The position numbers and the translations under genes were made by a program. From assembly GCA_944470555.2 (NCBI GenBank), contig OX104128.1:44623920-44687919 (forward strand): a DNA stretch of 64,000 nt, read 5' to 3'. Below the pieces are notes generated by a model. The model made no database searches. It saw only the letters and a program-made list of their open reading frames with translations, and was not told where the DNA came from. Positions 11,701-26,333 of this stretch are shown here, one piece after another (position 1 is the stretch's first letter; the number at the start of each line of letters is the position of its first letter). Source of the stretch: Heterobilharzia americana (Eukaryota; Platyhelminthes; Trematoda; Strigeidida; Schistosomatidae).

Positions 11701-14700
11701 AGATTAAGAATAATGCAAATATCCAAGCTTTAAAAGACGTCAAAGAGTGGATAAATCTACACCGATGCGACCGATTTTTAGCCATTTCACCAAGAGTCTT
11801 CAGCTACTGATCCCTATCGTCTCGGGGACCCTAACCAGGTAGTTTGCATCTCCCCACACGGCTCAGATCATGAGCGAGGGACTTCATGAGCTGGTGCCAT
11901 GTCTTGGTTCGTCCACGTTGAACCCTCTTCTAATCTAACCCAACTTCCCCTAGCATTGCGCTTCGAGGTAGGCAGTTGACTGACATGCACAGTACGTGTC
12001 CAAGCCATGTCAGTCGATGAGGGTTCACAACCTCATCAATCGACTTGCCTAGTACCCTTCACTTGGCCCCAACAATCCACATACGGTGCTTTCCTTGACG
12101 AATAGCAATACTGCAAGGACATATGTGATCAAAAAAGTGTAACCGTTTCATGTCTTCTAGTTTTAACGGCCGTGTCATAGCCGTATGACAGGACATAACG
12201 GATAGGTAGATAGTTGGATATCTCACCGGTCAGCACCAGAAGTGACCCAAGTTGGCAAATGCCAAACGGGCCTTGTGTGTCCGAGCTGAGATTTTTTCAG
12301 CGACCGACCCGTCTGGGCTGATGCAACTTCCCAAGCAAGTGAAGTAATTGACACATTCCACCACTTCACTCCACTCTCTAAATGCCCTGGTATGCGTTCA
12401 CAGTCCCTGCCAGAGAACTCCTATCCACTGCCTTCAAGTGGTGGGAGTGTTTCCACAAATGCAAAAGGGTGCAAGCGAATGTCCGTCGCTTATCACTCAT
12501 CATCATCATCATTATCAACATAGGACCAGGCATTACTGCGTAACGGTTCGAGTTGCCACACCTCATATCAGCACATCAAGTAAAAAGGTAGTGAGGTGAA
12601 GGATGAAGATAAGTGAATGCAGTCAAAAGAAATATAAAGTACGAGAAGAAAGGAAAGAGGAGTGACAAAATGGTGAGATTCGGTATAGCGTTGCTAAGAT
12701 GAGGATAATGTGTGTATACATCTGCGCCACTGACTTCGGTTCTGAGCCATATCACCTAGGTTCCAGATGAAACGAATGGCCTACGAACCTATTTTGGTCA
12801 CCACCAACCGTGGGAATGCAGCTCCTGATGTTGCTCCACTGCCTTGTGGATCAGTCAAAGGCTCGGGGAGTGGTCACCTGAGACAACCAACCATCTGTTT
12901 CGATCTGGGCACCCGAACAGTATCCCAGCCCTCACAGAAAATATGAATTTACAATTTACAATGTAGACTTCGAAGCAATTAACAAACTTTTCTGTGAATA
13001 CCCAAGCTCTCAATTTAATTTTTAACCGATTACTCAATTTATTGCTGTTATATCGTTTTCGCTTTCACATGTTTTTATTATTTTACTTCACTCGACTGCT
13101 CTGCATTGCTTGGAACTCTGGTCTGTGCGTACCTTTTTGAGTCGCTAAACCATTGGGTCCTTAAAGCTGTCCTCCAATGCGACATCTAAAACACCTGTCC
13201 TGTAACCAAGCATACTGTGTAAGCTTGCCACTTCCAACGTTCCCACTTTGATGCAAATCAGACAATAGGCAGGTTTAGCTAGGACTTTGGAAAGCCCCGC
13301 TATTGATGTTTGCTACATCTCAGAGACTTGCATACAAGATCCCAGTAAAGTGCTTCGAGTTACTTCCCCATCTGTCAGCTCGAAAAGTATGTTTCATGTG
13401 TGCTTATCCTGGAATCCTGCGGTATTGGCAACCGGCGTCTCTTGTGTCAGTGTCTCACTTAGTGCTCGACCCAAAGCTGCACTACATAATTGGATATCCA
13501 CCAACGGTTGTCTGTGTGCTGTTGGGCTAGGAGGTTCATCTCGAGTAAGAAGTAACTGGCAAGAGAAGCTATGTCTCTTTGTCATCTGTGCCTATGCTTC
13601 GACTGATTGCAGCTCGGATACAATCTAGGATGAATTCTATCAGTAACTGAGTGACTTCAACCAAGTGCGCTCGAAAGATATTGTACTGCTACCTCGGAAC
13701 TTGAATGTGCAGATCGGGCGTCTAGCTTCAGGAGAGAGTCATTTGGGTGGCTAATGGGGACTAGTTGATCGCAGGATCGTCTTCTGCAGCTTTGCACAGA
13801 TCACAACTTATTACTAGCCAGTACTAACTTTTGGCACAGCTATCGCCATTGTGCTACTTGGCCTTCCCTTCCCCCCCCCTGCTACTCAATTCTGAACTCA
13901 AATTAATCATGTTGCAATCAGCTACCAATGGTGTGGGTGCCTACGGGACTGCCGATCCATATGAGGTACTTGTCTGAGCTCTGATCATGTTTTAGTGTAT
14001 GCTAAGCTCGTCTTGCGTTTTAGCGGTCATCAAAATCGTCGTCCTAAATAGGCAGGTGCAAGCAAATTAGTTGCAGCTAAATACCAGTTCGAACTAAATT
14101 TAAGGCTAGCTACCGATCCTCTAGGAAGTGTAAACGAGCAGTAGCTGCACTTGCAAGATGTCATGAAAATCGTGAGTGAAACCGTTTGAGGCTTGAAAGA
14201 ACGTCTTGCTAATAAACGCTGGGTGTCTACGAGCTCCCTGTAATGGCATCTACTTTCTTGGGTTGAATGACATAAAATGTCATATTTTATGTCAGTCACT
14301 GTGTAATTAGTCTTGGAACTATTTTCACGATGGTCTCTTGTGAAACTGGTTTATGTGGCACCACTGAATCGAAAGTTACTTTCGTAATGATGCTTCTTCA
14401 CTAATTTTCGCATGCAGTTTTGTGATTAGAATAAAGAGTTCCTTTTTTACTGACATGTTACAGAATAACAGAATCATCGTCGCACAACACTAATAATGAA
14501 ATCTATGTTATTGTATCCACTGGTCAGTTTGTCTTGCACTGAGGTGTGCATAACCGGTACATTTTAGTTTTTAAGAGTTGCCAAGCTTCCAGTAAACACT
14601 GATTCAGACGCTTTGCAAACTTCTCGCCCCCTTACTAAATTAAAGCCAAGCATTATCATCCACCACCCACTCAGTGGTTGACAGTATTATATGACATGCT

Positions 14701-17700
14701 TTATAACTAGTGTCATGCGTACGGACGTATATATTACTCTAAATGTTGAACATCCTATGATTGTTCTTCTGTTTTCTGTATCCTTACGTACGTTTAGTTA
14801 ATTTAAGTACTCTACCTCTGTTCGTTCTTCCTCACTCTTTGTTTGTGTGTTAGTGGATTATCAAACATAAACTATTGTGTTAAATTCTATTTTTTTGCAT
14901 TCATTTAAGGCCAGTAAAAGTGTAATTTGGAAAACACTAGTGGTGCTGATAATTTGGCTCATGTTTTAATTGGCACCTTGTTAGGTATTACGGAAGCTTG
15001 TTACTTTAAAGGCTTTTATTTACTGATTTGTTTACATTGTTTTAATCTTAATAAACCCTCTTTGTACAATTGCGCGTCTGGTTACTTAGCTACTTTCTAT
15101 TGTTATTTTATTTTGAACTAAAAACACGATAGTGTGTATCCTCGTGCTTCTGGTACTCCTGTTAGTATAAACGCTGAACTAATACGTGAAGGCTATGTAA
15201 TGCAATGGCTTGGTCCGCACTTTGAATCACACCGGCCGCGTATTGAGTGCGAAAAATTTATTTCCGAAGTTGCAGTGGAGAACAAAGGTACACAGTGGAT
15301 TCAATGTCGTCTTTGTTTGTATAGTACAAGTGCAGGTTTTATCTTGGAAATATTTACTCCTCCTGATGTAAGTAATCTTATTTTGATAATCTTTTTTATT
15401 GACTTGGAAACGTTTGCTATCAAGCGTTAGGAATCGATCAGTAGAAATTCATAGACACCTAGGTTTCGTGCTTGTCATTTATCAGCTATTAGTGTCTGAA
15501 ATGTTGAGGAATCTCATGTTTTGGCCAAGATTCGAGTCCATGTCAACCACTGCTGAAGTCAAACTACTCTGTTCAAGTACCTGGGTTCAAAGTAAGCACC
15601 GTATGATGAGGAAAATTTCGATTGCAAATTTTTGCTTCAGAGAACCGTCTTTAGAACAAGCGAAGTTTCTATTCAGCTTACTCATGCTTATGGTGGGCGG
15701 ACTACCTGACAGTTACTGATATCCACTATTTGTGTATTTCCTGCAGCTACGATCTTAATATACTTGACACCTTATTGATTTTAAACTAGTTTCCACCTAA
15801 TACATACTACCCCAGTATAATGTCCGCGTTTTCTGTTTGCACCAGTGCATTCGAATTATTCTAATAGTTTCTCCCTCTAAATTCTTTTATTCTAGGAATG
15901 TTTACTGCATAATTGTGAAATAGTGTTATCTAAGGATTCAGTGACACGTATTTTTAGTATGAAATCCGGAATTAGAAAGTGCACCTGTTAATTAAATTCC
16001 ACTTAACAGCTATCGTGGTGATGTTCGGTTGAAAGGTGTTTCAAAAATCCCGAATTTCTACCAACTGCTTTGTTGTATTTATCTGTGCATTCACTTAATG
16101 GTTTGAAAAATGACTTCTACAAAGAGGTTACAAACACGCTGTTAAAAGCCTGACATATGAATGCAATCATCGTTGCATGTGACTTCAGTGTGCAAGTAAA
16201 CAAGATATTCTATCGGTAAACTGATCTTCAGTACTCCAGCTTGACAGACCCATAGTGGTATTCGTCCTTTTGTTCTCCGAAAACCACCTGTTGCTTGCCA
16301 CTACGTTTTGACACAAGAAAATACCTCTAACACTAATTCAGTGGCAGTTATGATATCACCCTAAAAGAGTAAGGTTGTAATGTCTGTGCATAGCTGAAGT
16401 ACTGACAATTGAAAGGTTCAAACCGCCATTGTTTGTCAAAAAGAAGTATGTACAACTTCTTGCTCTGTCATGACCATCGTAGAAGATTGGTCGCTGTAAA
16501 TAATTCTCCTGTGATGTAATACTTTATTTCAATAATCATCTGTTTATTCTCCTATTTTATATACCTATATGCTAAGTAAGTTTCCTTTGTCATGCTACTT
16601 ATTTTGACCTTTGATCGGAAATTACTCTGGAATGTTCTATCCTTTCCACTTTATATTCATAAATATACAGCCGAGAGAATGAGTTCATCGAAAAGAAACT
16701 CTTTCCTTCCTTGTAATCGCTTTTTCCCTTGTCCTATAATCAGATGGCTTTATTCCGATATTTAAACGATGATACCGTTGGAGCTCATGAGGAAATGTAT
16801 TTTGTCTCCGCAACAGATACCTAGGGTTTCACATAACTCTGGTTCCAAAACATCTGTCCCCGTATTTAGGTGTCCTCAAGTAATTCACAATTAAGGAGGA
16901 TCTCTGTGCTCATTTTAAAGATCAAAGGATCAAGATTGTGTTTAGGTGGACTAGCAGGAAAGTTGTTAGTATATGACAGCCGTACCTATCCTTTTGTAGA
17001 TCACGATTATAACCAATTCATCTTAGGAACAACATCAAACATACAATTGAAGTTTGTTAAAAGATAGTGAATCTCAGTAGTTTCTTTCAAACTGCTAGAT
17101 CCATGAAGACTTCCTGACGATTTTCGTGTGGTGATGAAAATAAAGCATATTTACTGAATAAATTCACTGGTTGGTGATCGGTAAAATATCGACATAACCA
17201 GAAACCTGCACTGGCTTGTAAAATTATGCTGTCGGTCTGTTACCAAAAATGAATCCAACCGCCTAACCAGGGTCAAATGTACAACATAGCAGTCAATTTT
17301 GTACTAATATGTGGTTATAAGACAACTATTAAGGATAAACCGCATGAAAAGGCCAAGTTGATCACCCATAACCTTAAATTGCTTTTTTGTGTGAGGAATT
17401 AACACTCACAATTAATTCGTTGCTGTTATATATTTAGAACCGTCACATAAACTCATGAAATGTGTACTCTGTGAGCAAATGTTAGGTTGTGAAGCTGTAG
17501 CTCATTAGTTTAAGAAGATGGTTTTCAACCAGTGGGTCATAGGTTTGAACACCACTTCATCTCCTAAGATTCGGGCAATCAGGTAGTAGTATCATTAGCC
17601 CTCACACAATAGCTGTGGCTCACTACCTGCTGCATGGATGTGAACAATGCTGTTGAGTGCATTTTTATCTAGGTTAAGAGATTTTAGCAAGTTATATTTA

Positions 17701-20700
17701 TCTTGGCGATTAACGGTGGAATCCTGGATGCGCGTTTTGTCCTATTTAGGACTCATCAGCTGGATGTAGCCGCGCCCCAACGAGGGCAGTTCTTCTCGCT
17801 GAGACTAAAACCCTATACTCATCGCTTCAAACTCCAAAGCGTTATCCACTAGGCAGCTGGGGAACAATAGCCACATCTTGTGCAGCGGGTATCAGTTGTC
17901 GTTTTTAAATACTTATTTCCCATTGCTACACAGTGCCAAATTGCTCAACCTCTGTTAGCAGATAGGCTCCTATGCGGATGCCTCAATACTGCCTGATATT
18001 CATAGTGTTATATTTATCTTGGTAACTGGCAGCGAAATCCGGGACGCGCGTTTCGTCCTATTCGGGACTCGTCCGCTGGATGTGCCTGCACTCTAGTGAG
18101 TTATGTTCCCACTTAGACTCGAACCCGGTACCCATCGCTTTAAACGCCAAAGCGTTATCCGTCTGTGCCTGTAATTCACCGCAGTGTCGTACATAAAATA
18201 CTAGTTTATCTTTGACTTCTCTATGTATTCTTCCGTTCATTTACGATATGCACGATCTAATATTTTCATGAAACTGCAGGCTGAACAATCGCGTTATGGA
18301 TTGTGCTGCAGTCTAATTTTGGATGTCCGACTGGTTTATCCTGACGAGCTTACAGATCCCCGAAACAATGTTCTACTTGTCAAAGTAAGTTGTTTTCTGT
18401 CTTGTTTTCGAAATTGAAGTTTGAGTTGAATGTTGGCACTTAGGATTCTCCTAAACCGATAATACAGAATGACTCAGGAAAAAAGGATTGTAATTGTAAT
18501 ATGCATATTGCAAGCATTACTAAAAGGGCAGTTCTACTGAAAATTTCGATCAAGTTCAGTCACAATATCAAATACCTATAGTGACAGTAACATAGACATA
18601 GTGTTTTTAAAAGATAACTAATAGTATTATAACATTACTCATAGTAACAAAGAAAAGAAATAACGAATAAGAGTATTGTCGCACATGCATGCACTTTTCA
18701 TGACTTGATTCATGTATGCGTCGCATGTTCTGCCTAAGCAGTTACAAATCAATCATCACATTTTCCTTGAATGAAACTACATTCTTTGGTTCACTGTTGT
18801 TCATTCATTGTTTAACATCTCGTATCGTTTTTTTTTGCAACCAATAATATGTTTTTCTTTTGAAACTGATTCGAATGAATAATTTTTTTGAAAAATTATC
18901 GAAACAATGGAATTAGTAAAAGTATTTTTGCTGTGATATGATGTGAGATCGTTGCTACTGTTCACTAATTCATATTTGTTTCTATCACCTTTTCACATTT
19001 TAATACATTTTATATTACTGAAACAGCTAAATAGAGTTAGAAGGGATTGACTCGATTTGTGGTTCGGAAAACTCTGATAAGCCTCATTTGAAACACCTTC
19101 CTGTGAAGTTGTGATATTGTTTATTCACTGTGATAAACTAAATCCATTCGCTTAACAAATATCAATGAACCTGGGACATCTTGAGAGCGAATAAAATATC
19201 ATCCCTTGGGTAGTTTGTAGAAAGCTTTCAATGGGATAATGCAAAAATATCCTGTTTGTTCTGTCTAGATACCTACCAACAGAATACTATTTAGCATATT
19301 CAAGTGGAAATTGGTGAGTAGTATGTTCTGACCTAAACAAAATATTTCCCTGCCATCAATCAATGGAAACTTCGGTTTTATGATGCAACAGAAATTTGAT
19401 GTTTGTTATCAAATAGTCGGGCATCATCTAGAAAAAATATCTCTATTCTTATGATTGTTTGACTTTCTCATGGCTGTTTTTGTATCTGTTTGTGCTTATA
19501 GGTTGTTCATATGATGCCTGTTAGTAGTTTTAAATTTGCTGATCAATGCTTTTTTCACCCTGTGATCATTTTTGTGAACTGCGTTTGTGTTCTGTTCATT
19601 TGACTCTTAGTTGTATTCAGTAACGGATATAAACCTGTCCCATCTACTTTGACCTGGTATCATTAGCTATCATACATTGGTTTGTAGTTCATAGGCCCTT
19701 AAATTATTACGCTTCAAGTTTCTGAGATTATTGCATTTATGGAGATGTGGCTGACTGACATAAACACTTGACTTTCAAGCCATGGACCCAAGGTTCGGAT
19801 CCCGTACTGTCTATTTCGATGTAGCCAACCGCGTAGCACTACAAGCTTTCACATATTAAGTGTGATTATATACTTTAGTGCATGGACCTGTACCCAGTTG
19901 ATTTGTGTTGTCGTTACTGTTGTCTAGGTCCTGTTCTTTCACTCTGGAGTAACACCGAAATAACTGTAGTATGATTTTGAAATACTCACCATTATGGTAT
20001 TTACACGTACAATCGTGTAACTTCTTTTGAAACTTCTAAGTGTGTTATTTTACTGAGAGAATTTCCAGGGATTTTGAGCTTCTTTGAAGAATGTGGGCAG
20101 TAATACTATACACAAAACAGGAAGAAATCAATGAAATCTCTAAATGTTCTCAATAGAAGAACATGTGATGAGACCCTATGAACTTATGTGTGCGGAAAAC
20201 TCATGATCATTAATCAGGTTTGGAAGTACGCTAATAGCTATCCTACAGTTTACAAAATTTCCTGTAAAATGCTTTTTTTAAGGATAAACCTTTTGCAATA
20301 ACGTGGCAGTCTGGAAATGTAAAGTGCAGTGTACCCGTACGAAGTATTCGAGTCTAGTCAACTTCATCAAAAAGTTTTTTTCAGTCGAAAAAATAATAGT
20401 ACCAGTACCTCAACTCACCTAGTGGAATATTTTACCCTGCATTAGGGAGGTTTCAAAGATTTTCGACTGATTATCCTACTTGACTAGGACTGAAGTGGCA
20501 CAAAAACCATTTAAATTATTACATATTGTTCTGTGAGACTGACTGGCTGGCAAAATCAACGTAGAATTTCACACAGGTACGCTAGCTCAAGTTGGGAACC
20601 AAAAGATCGGTTGGCAGAGTAAAATGAAACAAACATTGTTTACGAAATCAGCTCGATGGTTGTCGGCAATACTCTAGTTATGGGGTTTCTGAAAACAAAT

Positions 20701-23700
20701 TGCTGACATAAATTGGGGGTAGAATGATAATTTCATCCTCTTCCTGCTCTCGGACAATCACGATTGCCAACTTTCAGCAAAGGGATGTGGGAATCCTACA
20801 ACACAAACTGAAAGCTGTAAAAAGGATTCTTTGGAAGATCAAAAACAAGATATTCAGCGAAAAGGACTTTTCAACGAATTTATTCTCAAGCTGTATATTC
20901 GTATATATGTATATAATATTTAAAGACTGTAATCCGTGAGGAAGATTTAACTTTAATAATGGGGGGTTGAAACAATAATAATGGACGACGCTGAAATTTC
21001 TTCTAAAGTCTATTATAAGCATTGATGAATTAGCAGAATCCAAAATCACGTTAACGTAGTCACCGGTTTTGCCAGTTATATGGTAACAATCAAATTGAAG
21101 TATATAATTGATGAACTTGTCATAGGTATTGAAAATGTAAATGAATAACCTTGTACTTGTAATTTTATAGTCAAGAGGTTTCGCTGGGAAATTGGGACTG
21201 ACTGTAAAGGTCACCTTAGCAACTGCTGAGACAACCAATCAGGTCTCAGTATTCCGGCTAGTGAGGTAGTTTCTTATAAAATAGAAGTAATTGGTTATCA
21301 CAGCAGTTGTTAAGATAGCCTTTAAAGTCGCACGAAATTGGTAGTCACGATAAACCAAAACAGTAGTAAACCATCTTGAGTTACTACACTATTTTAAAGC
21401 ACAATTAAAAAGGAATATTCAAAATAAACTGAACATGAGCGGCCGAGTAATAATTGAATAAAGGTGATTATTGTATCCAAGAATTGAATGAAAACAAAAC
21501 GTTGCTACCTATATAACAGTGTAATCAATTTTCGACCATGATGTTTAGAACTTAAAATTTTTCCACAACGCTTTCCAGAAGGTGTATATATTTCAAGCCA
21601 ACAGTATCTTGGTCGAATATTGTCAAACCAGACTTTAATCTAGCTATCATTCCACGTTTAAACTACTAGTGACTTCATCTGTCGCAGACAATTCAGTCGG
21701 TACACTTTAACAACCTTATTGAATGACTCTACTTCAGTTGTATTAAAAAGCATTTAAATGGCAAGCATAATTACACAATGAGTTACGAATATTCTGTATC
21801 ATCTCAGAACAAAATTACTTTCTAGATATCGGACATATTCAAAATACTTACATTTCTCTGGTATGACTAAATTTTTACTCATTTGTACATACTATGGAAT
21901 TGTCATTCGCATTTTGGATGAATATTTATGGGTTTTTTTTACCAGTTTTAAGAATTATCTAACTCAAAATTACCACTTACAGTATTCATGAAGTCTAGTG
22001 AGCCTACGACTAACATCTATGAACAAATCAATCCTAATCCACTGGACATTTTGTTTAAGGTCACTAGAATTGATCCGACATGAACATTTTAAGGGGATAT
22101 GAAAACATTGGGTATAATGCAAACTGATGTTGTATTGTTTTAAACTTCGTAATATTATTAAACACTATGGTGGTCTTCATTTCCTGGAATTATTTGGTCA
22201 ACTTGTGTATAATAGTATACTTCGCTCTACATCTTATCAATTTATAAGTTTCTCAGTGAAGGTATATTCTTCTCTCAGCCCATTTTTTTGTCCGAAGCTT
22301 TGTATTCTACCTCACTGGGACTTTCCCCGACATACTCGTACCTCCCGTCTTAGCCAAACAGGGAACGTCTGCAGTGATCTGATCAAAACAGAAAGCTTTC
22401 ATCCAAAAAGCAAAATCAAATTTATTGCTTATAGATACCCAGACTTAAGTTGTTACGAATGTCCTGGAAAAAGTTGAGCACCAAGTCTGATTTAATCATT
22501 CTAAGAGTTTGTTTTAATATGATTGCAGCGTCTTTAGAAAGCTGCGGCTCTGCGAAACGTTCAGAAATATTTTGTTTTGATTTTCTCAGCACTCTCGGAT
22601 TATATTGAAATACATAGTCTTGTAAGAAAATGTATTACTTTTTCTTTTAAACCATTTAGTCTAGACATCTATCTAGTTCAGAACTGTTTTCCGACTCACC
22701 AATTTTTCATTTGTAGACAGAATTTGGCGATCAAAAGATTTTTCAGTCTTCAACTGAAGAAGATGCCAAGGAATGGATCACCGCTATACGTAGCGGTTTA
22801 CCACCATTGCGTAGAAATCCCATTTCTCCCAGTCATGTGATAACTCCACTTCGACCTGAACGATGTACGAACTGTGATGCGATTTTGGATTCCAGTTCAA
22901 AGTCAGCTTCTGATGTTCTGTCCTCTTTACCTTTGTCATCAAATAAAGCCAATGAACTTTGCAATACATCTGATAATCACAAAGTTCATGATGCGTCAGT
23001 GGTATTTAATTCAACAAATTTCAAGCCATTATCCACAGATAACTCGACAGTCTCCACTCCTGTGTCAACATTTGCACGCATTTGTAGTCATGTTAGTAGT
23101 GTACCGGACGTCTGGTCTGCCAGTTGTGCGGCATCTTCCAAAACTGATCGTCCTGTTCCTGCAAATAAGTAAATAATATTGATTTTTCTTAGCCTTTTCA
23201 GTGTGTCTTTTCTTCAGTATCTACTGTACCGGATATAACAGACATCGACTACTTCATGTCATCTGTTTTTGCCTATTTCTCAACATATATATTATGTAAT
23301 CGATTGCCAAACCATATAATTACTTCTTTTTAGGCTATCTCGCAACATTAAAATAGTCCGGCTATATTCTCAAATTGCGTAGCTAGTTGCCTTTGGAAGA
23401 ATTGGCAGAAGTTTATTGTTATTGCAAAGGTGTGGAACAGTTTTTTTACCATTCAGCTGTTCATGCCTTTCATCACCAGTTTGTAACCGATTGGTTGAGT
23501 TTTACGAGTGAAATGAAACACCATATACAGCATGGAAGTATAAAGAATGATAGGTTGTTTAAACTCTAACCGAGTTAGCGAAATAGGTATTCGAGTGAAT
23601 TGTAGTCACTCACTGAAGACAAGTTTTAGCTGCTAGACATATATGGTAAAAGTCGGATAACACACTGAATAAAAATTCATTAGGAAACAGTCAGATAAAA

Positions 23701-26268
23701 TGTCCGAATAGAATCGCACTTGTAATAATTTTAATGAATGTCTAAAATTTAAAACAACCTTCTTGGTCATCAATATTATAGTTGGAGAAGTCATCACTAT
23801 CACATCTTGTTCAGTTTCATCTATAGTGTGATGTAGGAGTTTTTCAGGTCAATATATATTCCGTAAACAAAACTGTGATACATATAGTGGTTACATTTTT
23901 AATCGTATAAGTTTCCGCCTTTTAAGCACTGATTTTTACAATGGCATTTTTCAAAAAATCCTATATTGAATCACTAAAGGTTACAGTGAGCTGGCTTTAT
24001 CAGTTTGCAAAGAACCTTATGAAAGCACATAGTGCATAGATATCAATGCCCACAGTCTTATTCAATCTAACGTTCAGTAAGTTAAATGGTGGCACTACTT
24101 TAGATAAGATCACTTATATTAGTGAGAATAAATTACATCAATACTACTTGGGTTTGTCACATCCCTTATTCCTCTACAAGTTATCTTCAGTCTAGGTATT
24201 CTCATGTCATTAGGTTCAAATGATTACGGTTGTATCTTAGAGTTTCGGTGTTTTAGGTTTGTACACTATTTTGCTAGTGTTTTCACTATTACTTTCCGTG
24301 AAACTTATCTAACACACTTCTAGGTCGCAGTCCAGTCTGATATTCTAGACTTTATACAGGCTTGAAATTGATTTGGCTGTAAGAAGTATGGTGTGCAACG
24401 TTTCGGTGTAGGTAGTTCTGCTCTTTACTTATGATATCTCACCTCTCTAAACAGTGTTCAATCACCACTGTCTCGGAGAACCACAACATCTATAATTCCA
24501 AGATGCAGCGGTGCTTCTCTGTTCGAAATAGAAATTGTTCTTAAGTAATTGAGTTCACTTGAAAATGCAATCTTAAAATCACCTTACACATACGATCGTG
24601 GAACTTCCTTACCGTTCACATTTCGCTCGCTGTATAATTGGTTGGAGAAATTGTCAGTTTATGACATAGTACTACGTCAACATCAGTTTCTGCATTACAC
24701 CTCCGCACGTGGATTCCAAGAAACGCGATTCCATGGGTTAAGACACTGTTTTAGAAATGAAACCAGTGGCTACCATATTGTAGTTTCCGTATCTCAGATT
24801 TGAAAATGGATGACAGCTCCCTGAATGTGACTGATCAATTTACTGTTCTTCCCGCCTATCCCTTTATAATATTGTTGCGTTAGCTTCTTTAGTACATCTT
24901 TGTACTCATATTGTACAGTGTTTGTGTTAAACATTAAAAATCAATCAGTGCCACTTGAATGGAGTTCATAGTGTTTTTCGTCTCTTAACGTAACTCTTAT
25001 TCTCCTTGGCATCAAAGTTTTTCGCCTATGTTCTGCTTATTGGCTTCAAAATGCGATATTCTCGTATACCTTCGGTAACTTACTTCCCCACGACCTAGTT
25101 TTGCTTAGGTTTATGTTACAGAGATATCAGGTGTCACATGGATGAAAACTGTGTTAAAAGTTAGTGTTTTTTGTCTACGAAAAGTTTCAGAAGATTATCT
25201 TTATCATTCGCTTTTAGATTAGCCGGTCCGTACTGACAGCTTATGTGACTCTCAACTTGCTTTAAACTTACGGTGCGTCCCCAACCAGCACTTCAATATC
25301 TGTCTACAAACTTCTTTGAGAAGATATCTTGGTTGATGGCAAAAGTCACCCTGGGTCGCATCTGAACTGCAGTGTATCAGAGGTTAAATAGATATGACAA
25401 AGATATTTTTAGCTAACAATACTTGACTTGCTGTAAATGCAGTTCTGCATTGTGCTTTCATTCCTATTACTGAGTTTAGTCTTAACACCAGAAAGACAGG
25501 ATGTTACACTATCCTTTACATAACTGTACATGAAACTTTTTTTCTGGAAAATAGAAAAATAATTAGAAAAACCATAATCAAGACTTGTGTACGGCTTTTC
25601 AGATACAATATAAGTCTATGTATCTAGTCTAGTCCTACAGAAGGTCAATTGTGACCTAAAGAGATGGATAAAGTCACTGACTGAAGCTCTGGGTGACACC
25701 AGTTCAAATTTCTAAAGGCACGAGTTCTCTTTAGATGGTATGGTTATATGAAAGTGACTTCAGCGATTCAGAACAGTGCAAATATACCACAAGTTTAAAT
25801 GATGGGGTGCAGCCAGCAAAGTGAAAGTAAAATAAAAATTGATGCAGGTTATATAAAAAAGCGGGTAGTAAAATAATTAAACGCACAGGTTGCGTAAGAT
25901 TTTCCAGGTCTGGTTATCGGTGAAAAGAACTGTAAGAATGTATGTGTATACAATACTACCAGTAGTTACATAATGTTTGTTCCAAATGGTGTAATATTAT
26001 GTTCATAATGGTATATTATTTTCTCCAAACTCAACCGTTTCCTCCCTTTTTCTTGACAGTATTAATCCAAGTCAGTCAGATGGATGCACTACCACAACAA
26101 ACAACACAATATCTCATGGATCTGTTAAACCTAATGCTAATGGTAAGTGAATGCTTCTTGCTCCCTTATTCTACAGTCAACTTTTAAAAGAAAGTTTACT
26201 GACATACATGTTCTCTATCTTTTTTACTTTCCTTTAACATCTGCCTTAACGAAAGCATACAAGGTAAT

Positions 26269-26333
<65 letters not shown>

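Larger units (their letters stand above)
17690..18210 (-). repeat. Tandem Smalpha-type tRNA-like/hammerhead repeat, two units
   Basis: Two minus-strand units whose hammerhead parts start 314 bases apart (17715 and 18029). Each has a tRNA-like RNA polymerase III promoter: A-box-like 'AGTGGATAACGC' / 'GACGGATAACGC', then B-box-like 'GGGTTTTAGTCTC' / 'GGGTTCGAGTCTA'. A hammerhead ribozyme and the shared end 'CCAAGATAAATATAAC' / 'GCCAAGATAAATATAAC' follow. This order, the unit length and the hammerhead sequence match the Smalpha/satellite repeats of schistosomes. The pair lies antisense in SH2B intron 3, ending less than 100 bases before exon 4. Confidence 0.85.

Noticed and set aside
12378..12566. 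Frame with a Met run that looks like a low-complexity peptide
   Set aside because: It is the (CAT)n tail of a LINE 3' end read as codons.
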